Notes under the pieces: model-generated
The model's database searches: none
Told to the model about the DNA's origin: nothing
The model's input: the letters and a program-made list of their open reading frames with translations, nothing else
Made by a program: the position numbers and the translations under genes
In this document: in pieces, positions 33,308 through 42,114 of the stretch
Numbering within the stretch: the first letter of the stretch is position 1
Layout: each line of letters opens with the position of its first letter
Assembly: GCF_000826545.1 (NCBI RefSeq)
Contig: NZ_CDME01000007.1
Location: 186,001-250,000 of the forward strand
Direction: 5' to 3'
Length of the DNA: 64,000 nt
DNA from: Kibdelosporangium sp. MJ126-NF4
GTDB taxonomy: Bacteria > Actinomycetota > Actinomycetes > Mycobacteriales > Pseudonocardiaceae

Positions 33308-34732
33308 TCACTGGCCGAAGCAGAAGGCTTGGCTGCCGACGCTGAAGCACTGGACCTGTTTGCTGGTGTTGTGGGTGTTTCCGGCTTGGTCGGTCACTTT
33401 CAGCTCGGCTGTGTAGGTGGCTTGCTTGTTGGGGTACTTGTGGGACGAGGTCGCTCCGGTTCCGTTGGTGCCGTCGCCGTACGCCCAGTTGTAGGACGCG
33501 ATGTCGTTGTCCGGGTCGGTGGAGCCGGTGCCGTTGAAGGTGCAGTTGTCCCATTGGCATTGCACGGTGAACGCTGCCCTTGGTGCTTGTCCTTGTTGTT
33601 TGCCTGCGGTGACTTGTTTGGTCTCGGTGTCGGTCTTGCCCTCGTTGTCGGTCACTGTCAACTCAACCGTGTAGGTTCCGGCTTGGCTGTAGGTGTGTGA
33701 CGGTGTCGCACCGGTTCCGGTCTGGTCGTCACCGAACTTCCAGGCGTACGAGGAGATCGACCCGTTCGGGTCGCTCGATCCCGAGGCGTCGAACGAACAC
33801 GACGGCTCACTGGTGGAACAGTTCGCCGTGAACGACGCCGTCGGCGATCCTGGCTCGCCCGGGTCGCCGTACTTCTTGATCTGCTCGTTCGCCCAGTCAC
33901 CCATCTGGTTGGTCAACCGGCCCCATGCGCCATAACTGCCGCAGCCGACCTTCACCCAGGAGGCGACGCCGACGACCACGCCGTCCACCAACATCGGGCC
34001 GCCACTGTCGCCCTGGCAGATGCCGTCGTGGCCGTCCTGGTAGCCACCGCAGACCATGTAGTCGCCGTTGAACGAACCGAACGAGCCACACGTGTTGCTG
34101 CCGTTGACGATCGGGTAGCTCGCCACCTTCTTGAGGTGGCCGAACTCGTTCTCGCCGTCACGCACACGGCCGTAGCCGAGCAGCAGTGCGTTCTTGCCCG
34201 GCCGGGTCAATGCCGAGTCGCCCGATCCGGCGACGCGCGGGTACTGGTAGCCCGCCGGTACCGGAATGTCGGTCTCGGTGACCACGATGCCGACATCCCA
34301 GCCGGTCTGCCAGCCGTTCGGCGGCCGGTAGTTCGGGTGCTGGAGGTATTCCTTGACCGCGATCTTGGTTCCGCTGCCCGCGACGGTCAGGTCGTCGGAG
34401 CCGTAGTACATCGACTTCGCGCCCTCGCCGTCCTTGCAGTGCGACGCGGTCACTATGACGCGCTTCGCGACCACTGCGGCGGTGCAGGTCTGGCCCATCG
34501 GGCGGGCGCCGCCTTCGCGCAGCATCGCGATGATGAACGGATTGTCTTTGACGAAGGCCTTCTCGCCGCCGACGATCTGGGTGTGCGGGCCGCCGTCGCC
34601 GGGTTCGGGGGCCGTGTCGGTCGGGTTGACAGCCGACGGCGGGGACTCGGCCGACGACACGCCGGGGACCAGCGCCGACAGCGCGATGGCCAACCCGGAG
34701 AGGCCGCCAAGCCAAGCTCGTCTGTTTCGCAT
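33308..34732 (-). CDS. Secreted trypsin-like protease with two PKD domains
   Basis: 474 residues from ATG 34732. A signal peptide (LGGLSGLAIALSALVPGVSS) is followed by a short propeptide and the mature start QIVGGEKAF. Triad: His in VTASHCKDG, Asp in GWDVGIVVTETD, Ser in CQGDSGGPM. After the protease (about residue 290) come two PKD domains, each with the SxDPxGxIxSYxWxFGD-type motif (GSSDPNGSISSYAWKFGDD and GSTDPDNDIASYNWAYGDG). PKD domains in such enzymes usually help bind protein fibres or cell surfaces. The C-terminus has two Cys near the end (VQCFSVGSQAFCFGQ), probably a disulfide. It is a stand-alone gene. Confidence 0.88.
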   Translation of the reverse strand: MRNRRAWLGGLSGLAIALSALVPGVSSAESPPSAVNPTDTAPEPGDGGPHTQIVGGEKAFVKDNPFIIAMLREGGARPMGQTCTAAVVAKRVIVTASHCKDGEGAKSMYYGSDDLTVAGSGTKIAVKEYLQHPNYRPPNGWQTGWDVGIVVTETDIPVPAGYQYPRVAGSGDSALTRPGKNALLLGYGRVRDGENEFGHLKKVASYPIVNGSNTCGSFGSFNGDYMVCGGYQDGHDGICQGDSGGPMLVDGVVVGVASWVKVGCGSYGAWGRLTNQMGDWANEQIKKYGDPGEPGSPTASFTANCSTSEPSCSFDASGSSDPNGSISSYAWKFGDDQTGTGATPSHTYSQAGTYTVELTVTDNEGKTDTETKQVTAGKQQGQAPRAAFTVQCQWDNCTFNGTGSTDPDNDIASYNWAYGDGTNGTGATSSHKYPNKQATYTAELKVTDQAGNTHNTSKQVQCFSVGSQAFCFGQ

Positions 34733-34885
34733 CAGTGCTCCTCGCGTGAGCGGTTCACCGTGCGCAGGTACACGGTGTGGCCGACTGACCGAGCATCTGC
34801 GGGAGAGCGTGGGGAATCAATCAAGGTAGCTATCCGTAGCCCTACGGCTTTAATGACCCGGAGCGGAGGAGACCTCGGCCACAGC

Positions 34886-34907
34886 TTCTATGTAAACTGT
34901 CATAGAA
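34886..34907. promoter_or_regulatory. AT-rich inverted repeat, probable operator
   Basis: TTCTATG and CATAGAA (7-bp perfect arms) with an 8-bp spacer, 50 bp before the start of the membrane-protein gene at 34957. The low GC in GC-rich DNA suggests promoter and operator function. The protein that binds it is not evident nearby. Confidence 0.5.
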
Positions 34908-34956
34908 ACTGCTGTACTCAAGACGCCGCAGGATCCACCTCATCGGGGAGGCTGTG

Positions 34957-35415
34957 ATGGGCGCAGACACACGAGGACCGCTTCGCAAGGGCGGACCCGA
35001 ACTGGCCACTCGAGACGTTCGTCGGCTCACCGTCGCCAACGTGCTGATGCTGGTGTTGATGGTCCTGCACGACCTCGATCACGTCCGCCAGGCGGTGGCG
35101 TGGAACTACTCGATCCCGCTGCCGTTGTTGCTGGCCAACATGATTGTCTACGTGCCCAACGCCGTGGCCTTGTTCCTGATCCTGCGCCGCGATCGACGCG
35201 CCGCGTTCGTGACACCCTTCGCCGGTGCGGCGATCCTGATCGGCTTCAGCGTGGTCCACCTGATCGGCGCCCCTGCGTTCCTCGGGGTCTGGGCCACCCC
35301 GTTCACACAGCTCCATGTGGACATCTGGACCTGGGTCATTTTCGGGCTGACGTTGGCAGGCTGCGTTCCCGCCCTGATCGGCGGCCCAGTCGTACTCCGG
35401 CGAACCGCCAGTTGA
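34957..35415 (+). CDS. Four-helix membrane protein, unknown
   Basis: 152 residues from ATG 34957 (GTG 34954 also possible; GGGGAG upstream). Hydrophobic helices are VANVLMLVLMVLHDLDHV (about 27-45), LPLLLANMIVYVPNAVALFL (55-74), PFAGAAILIGFSVVHLIGA (88-107) and WTWVIFGLTLAGCVPALIG (124-143). The conserved-looking HDLDHVRQ lies at the end of helix 1. The upstream palindrome suggests controlled expression. No family recognised. Confidence 0.6.
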   Translation: MGADTRGPLRKGGPELATRDVRRLTVANVLMLVLMVLHDLDHVRQAVAWNYSIPLPLLLANMIVYVPNAVALFLILRRDRRAAFVTPFAGAAILIGFSVVHLIGAPAFLGVWATPFTQLHVDIWTWVIFGLTLAGCVPALIGGPVVLRRTAS

Positions 35416-35494
35416 CTCGAACCCCGCCGCTAACCCCCAGCCGGGATCACGGTAAGTCACCACACGCGGCGCCGGGGAATGGGACACTCCCTGT

Positions 35495-36574
35495 GTGAGG
35501 TGGACAAAGGACGCGCTGTGGGCAGGCGTGGTGCTGGCCAGCGTCCTCGTGCTGACGCTCCTGCAGCCGGTGCTGACCCAGCGGACGTGCTGTGCGCTCG
35601 AGGAACCGCTCACCCTGCCCGGACTTGTCCTGATGGTACTGACATGTGCGACGCTGGTCTTCCGGCGGCGGTTCCCGGTGTGGGTCGCCATCGGCACCAT
35701 GGTCGGCTGTGGGATCTACTACCCCTTCACGGGCAGCGCCGGACCGCTGCTGGCGACCTTCGTCATCGCGCTGTACTCCGTCGCCGCGACCGGACGGCTC
35801 CTCGTCGCGATCGCGATCGCGGCAGTCGCGATGGCCGGGATCGTGTTGGGAGAGGCGGCCAGCCCGACCCGGCATCTGGACAACATCGCGATGTTCATGC
35901 TCGTGGGATGGCTGGTCGCGGTGATCGCCCTGGGGGAGGTGAGCCACAGCAGGCGGGCGCTGGTCGCCGAGGCCGAGAAACGGGCCACATCGGACGAACG
36001 GCTGCGGATCGCTCGGGAACTGCACGACGTCCTCGCGCACAACATCTCCCTGATCAACGTGCAGTCCAGTGCCGCGTTGCACCGCCGAGGCCAGGAAACC
36101 GAGGCGCTGACCGCGATCAAACAGGCAAGCAAGGACGCGCTGGTGGAACTCCGAGCCACGCTCGGGATGTTGCGTCAGGTCGACGAACAGGCGCCGACCG
36201 CCCCGCCCGGCCTCGGCCAGCTCGGTGACCTTGTCGAGCGGACCAGGGCGACCGGGCTGGCGGTGACTGTCGACGGCGAGACGCGGCCGGTGCCCGCCGA
36301 GGTCGACCTGGCCGCGTACCGGATCATCCAGGAGGCATTGACCAACGTGACCAGGCACGCGTCCGCGCGGACGGTGACCGTGCGGATCCACTACGGCGAC
36401 AAGGACATGCGGGTGCAGGTCGACGACGACGGACGCGGCGGGGAAGTGACCGTGGGCAACGGGATCAGGGGAATGACCGAACGGGCCCGGTCGGTCGGCG
36501 GCGAGCTCACCGTCGACGGTGACGCCACCGGAACGCGGGTCTCGGCGCGCCTGCCAATCGGGGGCGAACGGTGA
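35495..36574 (+). CDS. Sensor histidine kinase (NarL-type two-component system)
   Basis: 359 residues from GTG 35495, with no ribosome site, so possibly a leaderless transcript. About five membrane helices in the first 150 residues are followed by a HisKA_3 dimerisation domain with the phospho-acceptor His near residue 177 (RIARELHDVLAHNISLI) and a HATPase domain (IIQEALTNVTRHASA with the N-box, DDDGRGGEV and GIRGMTERA with G-boxes). It should phosphorylate the response regulator whose gene overlaps its end. The signal is unknown; the MMPL transporter downstream suggests envelope stress or lipid or drug export. Confidence 0.88.
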   Translation: MRWTKDALWAGVVLASVLVLTLLQPVLTQRTCCALEEPLTLPGLVLMVLTCATLVFRRRFPVWVAIGTMVGCGIYYPFTGSAGPLLATFVIALYSVAATGRLLVAIAIAAVAMAGIVLGEAASPTRHLDNIAMFMLVGWLVAVIALGEVSHSRRALVAEAEKRATSDERLRIARELHDVLAHNISLINVQSSAALHRRGQETEALTAIKQASKDALVELRATLGMLRQVDEQAPTAPPGLGQLGDLVERTRATGLAVTVDGETRPVPAEVDLAAYRIIQEALTNVTRHASARTVTVRIHYGDKDMRVQVDDDGRGGEVTVGNGIRGMTERARSVGGELTVDGDATGTRVSARLPIGGER

Positions 36575-37251
36575 TCACGGTCCTGCTCGCCGACGACCAG
36601 CGGCTCGTCCGCGCCGGATTCAAGTCCATTCTGGACGGCGAGGACGACATCGACGTGGTCGCCGAGGCCGCCAACGGCACCGAGGCCGTCGCGCGGACCC
36701 GCGCGGTCAAACCGGATGTCGTGCTGATGGACATCCGCATGCCCGAACTGGACGGGCTGGCCGCCACCCGCGAGCTCGTCAAGCACTCAGCCGCCAGGGT
36801 GATCATCCTGACCACGTTCGACCTCGACGACTACGTCTACGGCGCCCTGCGTGCCGGGGCGAGCGGTTTCCTGGTCAAGGACACCGAGCCGATGGAACTC
36901 ATCCACGCCGTGCGTGTGGTCGCCAGGGGAGACGCGCTGCTCGCCCCGACCGTGACCCGCAGGCTGATCGCCGAGTTCGCGGGCCGCGTCGACCGGCCGT
37001 CGCCCAGTCCACGGCTGAACTCGCTGACCGAGCGCGAACGGGAGGTGATGATCCTCGTCGCCGCGGGCCTGTCCAACGACGAGATCGCCGCGAAACTCGT
37101 GCTCAGCCCGGCGACCTCGAAGACACACGTCAGTCGGATCATGACCAAACTGGACGTCCGCGACCGCGCGCAGCTCGTCGTCCTCGCCTACGAGTCGGCG
37201 ATGATCACGCCTGGGTGGATGTCAACCCGGGATGTAAGGGATCGCCAGTAG
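36571..37251 (+). CDS. NarL/LuxR-family response regulator
   Basis: 226 residues from GTG 36571, overlapping the kinase stop. The receiver domain has the acidic pair (LLADDQR), the phospho-acceptor Asp near residue 54 (VVLMDIRMPELDG), Thr in IILTTFDLDDY and Lys in FLVKDTEP. The LuxR-type helix-turn-helix is at about 150-210 (LTEREREVMILVAAGLSNDE, ATSKTHVSRIMTKL). It probably controls the MMPL gene that begins 78 bp downstream. Confidence 0.88.
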   Translation: MITVLLADDQRLVRAGFKSILDGEDDIDVVAEAANGTEAVARTRAVKPDVVLMDIRMPELDGLAATRELVKHSAARVIILTTFDLDDYVYGALRAGASGFLVKDTEPMELIHAVRVVARGDALLAPTVTRRLIAEFAGRVDRPSPSPRLNSLTEREREVMILVAAGLSNDEIAAKLVLSPATSKTHVSRIMTKLDVRDRAQLVVLAYESAMITPGWMSTRDVRDRQ

Positions 37252-37329
37252 GGAACAACTCCGGTGGTACGCGCAGTGCCCGCTTCGGCGTGACGACCAC
37301 AACCTGGTGTGTAGCCGACTCTTTGCGGC

Positions 37330-39348
37330 GTGAACACACAGAAACTCAGCCGCTTCGAACGGCTGGCGGGTTGGTCGCGACGGCACCGCTGGCTCGCCGT
37401 GATCCTCTGGGTGGTGGCGCTGGCCGGGATCACGTTCGCCTCCCAGGCGGTCGGCAGCGACTACCACAACGACCACACCATGCCGGGGACCGAGTCCCAG
37501 CAGGTCGCCGACATGTTCCAGGGCCGTGAGTCGGTCGACACGATCCAGGTCGTCGCCGAGGGTGACCTGGCGAAGTTCCCGGCCGTGCTGGACAAGCTCC
37601 GCGGCCTGCCGCACGTCGCCACCGTCGGGGAACCGCAGGCAGGTGACGGTATCGCGTTCGCGACCGTCGCACTGGACGCGAAAGGCGTCCCGGTGGAGGA
37701 CGTGCGCCGCGTCATCGACACCGCCCAATCCACGGATCTGCGCGTGGAACTCGGCGGCGAACTCGTCCGGGGCGCCGAGGAAACAGCGGGCGGTGGCGCG
37801 GAGGGCGCCGGGATGCTGGCCGCACTGGTGATCCTGGTGCTGATGTTCGGCTCGCTGCTGGCCGCGGGCCTTCCGCTGATCACCGCGGTGTTCGCGGTCG
37901 GCACCACGGTCGGGATCATCATCCTGGCCTCGCACCTGGTCGACCTGCCCGACTACGCCCCGCCGGTGATGATCCTGGTCGGGCTCGGTGTCGGCGTCGA
38001 CTACGCGCTGCTGATCTTCGCCCGGTACCGCAGCGAGTTGCTCGCGGGCCGCGACCGTGACACGGCCGCCACCAGGGCACTGGACACGGCGGGCAGGTCG
38101 GTGCTGTTCGCCGGGGCCACGGTGATCATCGCGTTGCTGGGGCTGTTGGCACTCGGGCTCGGCTCGTTGCAGGGGCTCGCACTGGCCGTGACACTGACCG
38201 TCCTGTTGACACTGGTCGCCTCCTTGACGCTGCTGCCCGCTCTGCTGTCCCTGCTGGGCAAGCGAATCGAGAAAGCGGTGCGGCGCAGGGCGCACAAGCC
38301 GCACGGCGACCGCTGGCGAGCGTGGGCGGCGGGGATCCAGCGCCGTCCGTGGCCCGCGCTGGTGCTCGCCGTCGCTGCGCTGGCCGCGTTGTCGCTGCCC
38401 GCGTTGGGGATGCGCCTGGGCTTCGCCGATGCGGGGACCGAGGCGTCGAGTTCGACCAGCCGCCAGGCGTACGACCTGCTGGCGAAGGGATTCGGCCCCG
38501 GCTTCAACGGTCCGCTGGTCGTCGTGGCCCGTGGCGAGCAGCAGCCGGGGCTGCCGCAGGTGCTGGCCGACACGCCTGGCGTGGCCAAAGTCCTGCCACC
38601 GCAGCAGACCCCGAACGGGACCGTGGTCATGCTCTACCCGACGAGCGCGCCGCAGGACGAGGCGACCCACGACCTGGTCACCCGGCTGCGCACCGACGTC
38701 CTGCCCACGTTGTCCGGCAGCACGTTCCTGGTCGGCGGCGCCACGGCCGCGGCCGACGACTACGCCGAGGCGGTCAGCGACCGGTTGCCGTTGTTCGTAC
38801 TGGTCGTGGTCGGCCTCTCGGCGCTGCTGCTGATGGTGGTGTTCCGGTCGATCCTGATCCCGCTCAAGGCCGCCGTGCTCAACCTGCTCAGCATCGGCGC
38901 GGCCATGGGCGTGGTCACCCTGGTGTTCGGAGATGGCCTGTTCGGCGTCCAGTCGGGACCGGTCGAGGCGTTCGTGCCCGTGCTGATCTTCGCGATCGTG
39001 TTCGGCCTGTCCATGGACTACGAGGTGTTCCTGCTGTCCAGGATGCACGAGGAGTGGCGCAGGACCGGCGACGCGGCACACGCCGTCCGCGAGGGCATGG
39101 CGGGCACCGGCGGCGTGATCACCGCCGCGGCCGCGATCATGATCGTGGTGTTCGGCGCGTTCCTGTTCAGCCCGGACCGGATGCTGCAGCAGTTCGGCCT
39201 CGGCCTCGCGGTCGCCGTCCTGCTCGACGCGGTCGTGATCCGGTGCCTGATCGTGCCCGCGGTGATGCGGCTGTTCGGTTCGGCGGCGTGGTGGCTGCCG
39301 CGTCCCCTCGTGCGACGCCTGCCCCGCGTGGCGCTGGAACACGCCTGA
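37330..39348 (+). CDS. MMPL-family transporter
   Basis: 672 residues from GTG 37330. It has the two-fold layout of RND/MMPL exporters: helix 1 (WLAVILWVVALAGITFAS), a periplasmic loop with VADMFQGRESVDTIQVV, a bundle of helices with the conserved VGLGVGVDYALLIFARYR motif, and a second half with VFGLSMDYEVFLLSRMHEEW. The Asp-Tyr pairs in these motifs belong to the proton path. Such proteins export lipids, siderophores or drugs. It follows the two-component genes and is probably their target. Confidence 0.88.
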   Translation: MNTQKLSRFERLAGWSRRHRWLAVILWVVALAGITFASQAVGSDYHNDHTMPGTESQQVADMFQGRESVDTIQVVAEGDLAKFPAVLDKLRGLPHVATVGEPQAGDGIAFATVALDAKGVPVEDVRRVIDTAQSTDLRVELGGELVRGAEETAGGGAEGAGMLAALVILVLMFGSLLAAGLPLITAVFAVGTTVGIIILASHLVDLPDYAPPVMILVGLGVGVDYALLIFARYRSELLAGRDRDTAATRALDTAGRSVLFAGATVIIALLGLLALGLGSLQGLALAVTLTVLLTLVASLTLLPALLSLLGKRIEKAVRRRAHKPHGDRWRAWAAGIQRRPWPALVLAVAALAALSLPALGMRLGFADAGTEASSSTSRQAYDLLAKGFGPGFNGPLVVVARGEQQPGLPQVLADTPGVAKVLPPQQTPNGTVVMLYPTSAPQDEATHDLVTRLRTDVLPTLSGSTFLVGGATAAADDYAEAVSDRLPLFVLVVVGLSALLLMVVFRSILIPLKAAVLNLLSIGAAMGVVTLVFGDGLFGVQSGPVEAFVPVLIFAIVFGLSMDYEVFLLSRMHEEWRRTGDAAHAVREGMAGTGGVITAAAAIMIVVFGAFLFSPDRMLQQFGLGLAVAVLLDAVVIRCLIVPAVMRLFGSAAWWLPRPLVRRLPRVALEHA

Positions 39349-39432
39349 CCGGCGGCAGAAATACCCACCCGGAGGAACGGGAGTTGTGACTACCGTCTGC
39401 GGGTGCGGAGAAGTAGTGCACGCGGGGAATCA

Positions 39433-41670
39433 ATGGGGTCCGCGGAACGGGAACTGCTCAGGACGGGCCTGCGGTACGCCCTCGGACTGAGGCTGGTCGT
39501 GGTCGCCATGGCCAGCCTGGTTTCCCTGCTGCTGGAACCGGCGCCGCGGCCCGTGGTCGCGGCCGTCGTCGTGTTCGCACTCAACGGCTGGAACGCCTGG
39601 TACGCCTACCGGAGACTCCGTGGCGGCGGCATCGTGCTGACCGTCGCGGACGTCACGGTGGTGTGCGCGGTCTGCCTGAGCCAGGTGTGGACCGCCACTC
39701 CCGAGACCTCCTCGGCCATGACCTGGGTCCTGGTGGCCGCCGAGATCACGGTGGTGGCCTACCCGTGGCAGATCGGCGGGAGCGCCCTCGCGGCAGCCAC
39801 GGCGGTGATCATGGGCGCGTACCTGGCAGGCGGGGCACTGGCCACACCGGGGGAGTGGGCCGCGACCGTTCCGGTCCAGCTCTGGATGGTCATGGAGGCG
39901 GCCCTTTCCTTTGCCCTGTACCGGTTCGTCCGACGCGGGGCGCGCAGCGCCGACCGGCTGGTGGCCCGCAACGAACAGCTGCGCATGCAGGCGGCCGTCG
40001 CGTCGGCCCGGCGTGACGACGAACGGGAGTATCTCGCGGCGTTGCACGACACGGCCTCCGCGACGCTGCTGATGGTCGGCGCGGGCGTGGTGGCACAGCC
40101 GGAACGTTGGCTGTCCGAGCAGGCCGCGCGTGACCTGGAGGTGATCCGCGGCAGGGAGGACATCCCGGCCGGTCAGGTCGACCTGCTGGACATGCTGCGC
40201 GGAGTCAGCGACCGCACCCCGCTGGCGATCCGCTGGCAGGCGCCGCGCACGCTGACCGTTCCCGCCGTCGTCGCTATCGCCTTGTCCCGTGGCACAAGGG
40301 AAGCGCTGACAAACGTGGTCCGGCACGCCGAGGTCGGCGAGGCCGAGGTGCGGGTGCGCCGCGACGGCGACACCGTCACCGTCGACGTCGTCGACAACGG
40401 CCGCGGATTCGACGCCACCAGCGTTCCGGACAACCGCTACGGCGTGGCGCGCTCGCTCGTCGAGCGGATGTCCCGCATCGGCGGGAACGCCGCCGTCACC
40501 AGCCAGCCGGGACACGGCACCACCGTGCGCCTGGAAAGCCCGGTGACCGTCGGCGGATCCAGCGGCGGTGACGCCGACATCATCGCCACCCGGTTCGTGC
40601 GCGGCCTGCGCTGGGCGCTGGTGGCGATGAACCTGGTCATCCTCTACGGCCTGGACCTGCCGAAACTGCTCAGCAGTACGGACGCGTACACGTCGGTCGC
40701 GGCGCAGTACCTCACGCTCGGCGTCGGCACGTTCGTCTCGGTGTGGGCCGGGTTGTCCACCTGGCGCGGGGCCGCCCGGATCCCGTGGCGGTGGCCGCTG
40801 GTGGTGCTGGTGTTCGCCGTGTCGGTGCTGGCCACCCTGACCGTGCTGCCGGAACGACGGCTGGGGATAGCGCACTGGTCGGAAGGTGATGTGGCGTGGT
40901 CACTGGCCCTGCTGTTGCTGGACGAACGCGCGCTGGTCTTCGTCAGCGTGGTCGTCCTCCAGTACACGATGACGTTCGTCCATGTGGCTGTCGGCGGCAC
41001 CAGCGCGGTGACCGTCGCGGGCGCGGTGAACGCCACCGTGGTGGTGTTGGCATACCAAATGGCCGTCGGCATGATCGCGACCGTGCTGCGCGGTATCGCG
41101 GTGTCGGCGGCACGCATCGCCCGTGACGAAGAGGAACTGCGCACCTCGGAAGCGGTGGCCGACCAACTACACAACGACCGCAAGGAACGCTACGCCGTGG
41201 TCGCCGACACGACCGCGCCGCTGCTGGCGGGCCTGGCCTCCGGCGAACTCGATCCCGGCGCCTCGGCTGTGCGCCGCCGGTGTTCGCTGGACGCGGCCAG
41301 GATGCGGCGGCTGTTCGCGGAAGGCGCGTCCGATCCGTTGTTGCACGAACTGCGTGGCTGCATCGAACTGGCCGAACGAAACGGAGTGTCGGTCCGGTTC
41401 GCCGAACGCGGGGACCGCCCGGCCGTGCCGTCCGACGCCCGCCGGGCGCTGACCGAACCGGCCGTGGCGATGCTGCTGACAGCGGCCAGCATGGCCCGTG
41501 TCACCGTTGTGGGAACAGGGGATTCGGTCACGGTGAGCGTGGTGTCCGACTCGCCGCCCACCGCTGTGCCGTCAGTGGACGTCCCCGGGATCACGTCGTC
41601 GACAGTGTGCAGCGGCCCGCAGGTCTGGGTCGAGATGACCTGGCTGGGGGTGGTTGCGGCTGAGGCATGA
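39433..41670 (+). CDS. Two-module membrane sensor histidine kinase with degenerate second module
   Basis: 745 residues from ATG 39433 (GGGGA four bases upstream); GTG 39403 would add ten residues. The first half has about five helices, then a HisKA_3-like motif (REYLAALHDTASATLLMVGA) and an ATPase domain (GTREALTNVVRHAE, DVVDNGRGFDATS, PGHGTTVRL). The second half repeats the scheme: five helices (from about residue 395), then NDRKERYAVVADTTAPLLAG where the His should be, and a weak ATPase-like end. The second module lacks the phospho-acceptor His and G-boxes. No response regulator lies next to it. A fusion of two kinases, or a kinase with a built-in pseudo-kinase, is inferred. Confidence 0.75.
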   Translation: MGSAERELLRTGLRYALGLRLVVVAMASLVSLLLEPAPRPVVAAVVVFALNGWNAWYAYRRLRGGGIVLTVADVTVVCAVCLSQVWTATPETSSAMTWVLVAAEITVVAYPWQIGGSALAAATAVIMGAYLAGGALATPGEWAATVPVQLWMVMEAALSFALYRFVRRGARSADRLVARNEQLRMQAAVASARRDDEREYLAALHDTASATLLMVGAGVVAQPERWLSEQAARDLEVIRGREDIPAGQVDLLDMLRGVSDRTPLAIRWQAPRTLTVPAVVAIALSRGTREALTNVVRHAEVGEAEVRVRRDGDTVTVDVVDNGRGFDATSVPDNRYGVARSLVERMSRIGGNAAVTSQPGHGTTVRLESPVTVGGSSGGDADIIATRFVRGLRWALVAMNLVILYGLDLPKLLSSTDAYTSVAAQYLTLGVGTFVSVWAGLSTWRGAARIPWRWPLVVLVFAVSVLATLTVLPERRLGIAHWSEGDVAWSLALLLLDERALVFVSVVVLQYTMTFVHVAVGGTSAVTVAGAVNATVVVLAYQMAVGMIATVLRGIAVSAARIARDEEELRTSEAVADQLHNDRKERYAVVADTTAPLLAGLASGELDPGASAVRRRCSLDAARMRRLFAEGASDPLLHELRGCIELAERNGVSVRFAERGDRPAVPSDARRALTEPAVAMLLTAASMARVTVVGTGDSVTVSVVSDSPPTAVPSVDVPGITSSTVCSGPQVWVEMTWLGVVAAEA

Positions 41671-41718
41671 TCCCGCAATCCCAGGACATGACGAGAGGCC
41701 ACTGACATACTGGCCCGC

Positions 41719-42114
41719 ATGGGGATGAACGTCGTCGTCACCGACGCGACACCCGCGGGCACACAGACAGCCCGTGTCCTGCTGGAAGACGTGCCCAATC
41801 CGGTGACACTCAGGGACCTGATCCGCCACCGCGTGCGGGAGGAAGTCGCGCGGTTCAACGCGAATCCGGTCGAGAGGTTCAACGGCCTCGTGGCCCCGGC
41901 CGACGCCGAATGGCAGCTGAACGGCTACCAGCTGCGCAAACCGCGCGTGCTCGACTGGGAGAAGCAGGCCAAGGTGGCGCTCCACTCGTTCGCGCACAAC
42001 GGTTTCTTCGTGTTCGTCGGTGACCGGCAAGTCGAGGACCTCGACGAGGAGCTGACGTTGGCCGAAAGCGATGAGGTGAGTTTTGTCAGGCTGGTCCAGC
42101 TTGTCGGAGGATGA
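41719..42114 (+). CDS. Beta-grasp (ubiquitin/MoaD-like) protein ending in Gly-Gly
   Basis: 131 residues. The predicted order is strand (MNVVVTDATP), strand (TARVLLEDV), helix (TLRDLIRHRVREEVARF), an inserted segment of about 45 residues (LVAPADAEWQLNGYQLRKPR), then strand (FFVFVGDRQVED) and the closing block LTLAESDEVSFVRLVQLVGG. The 'DEVxFxRLVxLVGG' end, with Gly-Gly as last residues, is typical of MoaD/ThiS and ubiquitin-like proteins, whose C-terminus is adenylated or conjugated. The gene overlaps the DUF4132 gene by 32 bp, so the two are tightly linked. No E1-like or JAMM gene is seen nearby. The fold call is mine from the sequence and needs modelling. Confidence 0.6.
   Translation: MGMNVVVTDATPAGTQTARVLLEDVPNPVTLRDLIRHRVREEVARFNANPVERFNGLVAPADAEWQLNGYQLRKPRVLDWEKQAKVALHSFAHNGFFVFVGDRQVEDLDEELTLAESDEVSFVRLVQLVGG

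Noticed and set aside
37222..39342. Long open frame opposite the MMPL gene (706 codons, minus strand)
   Set aside because: Composed of His/Gln/Arg/Asp repeats typical of an antisense shadow; the plus strand has a clear transporter.
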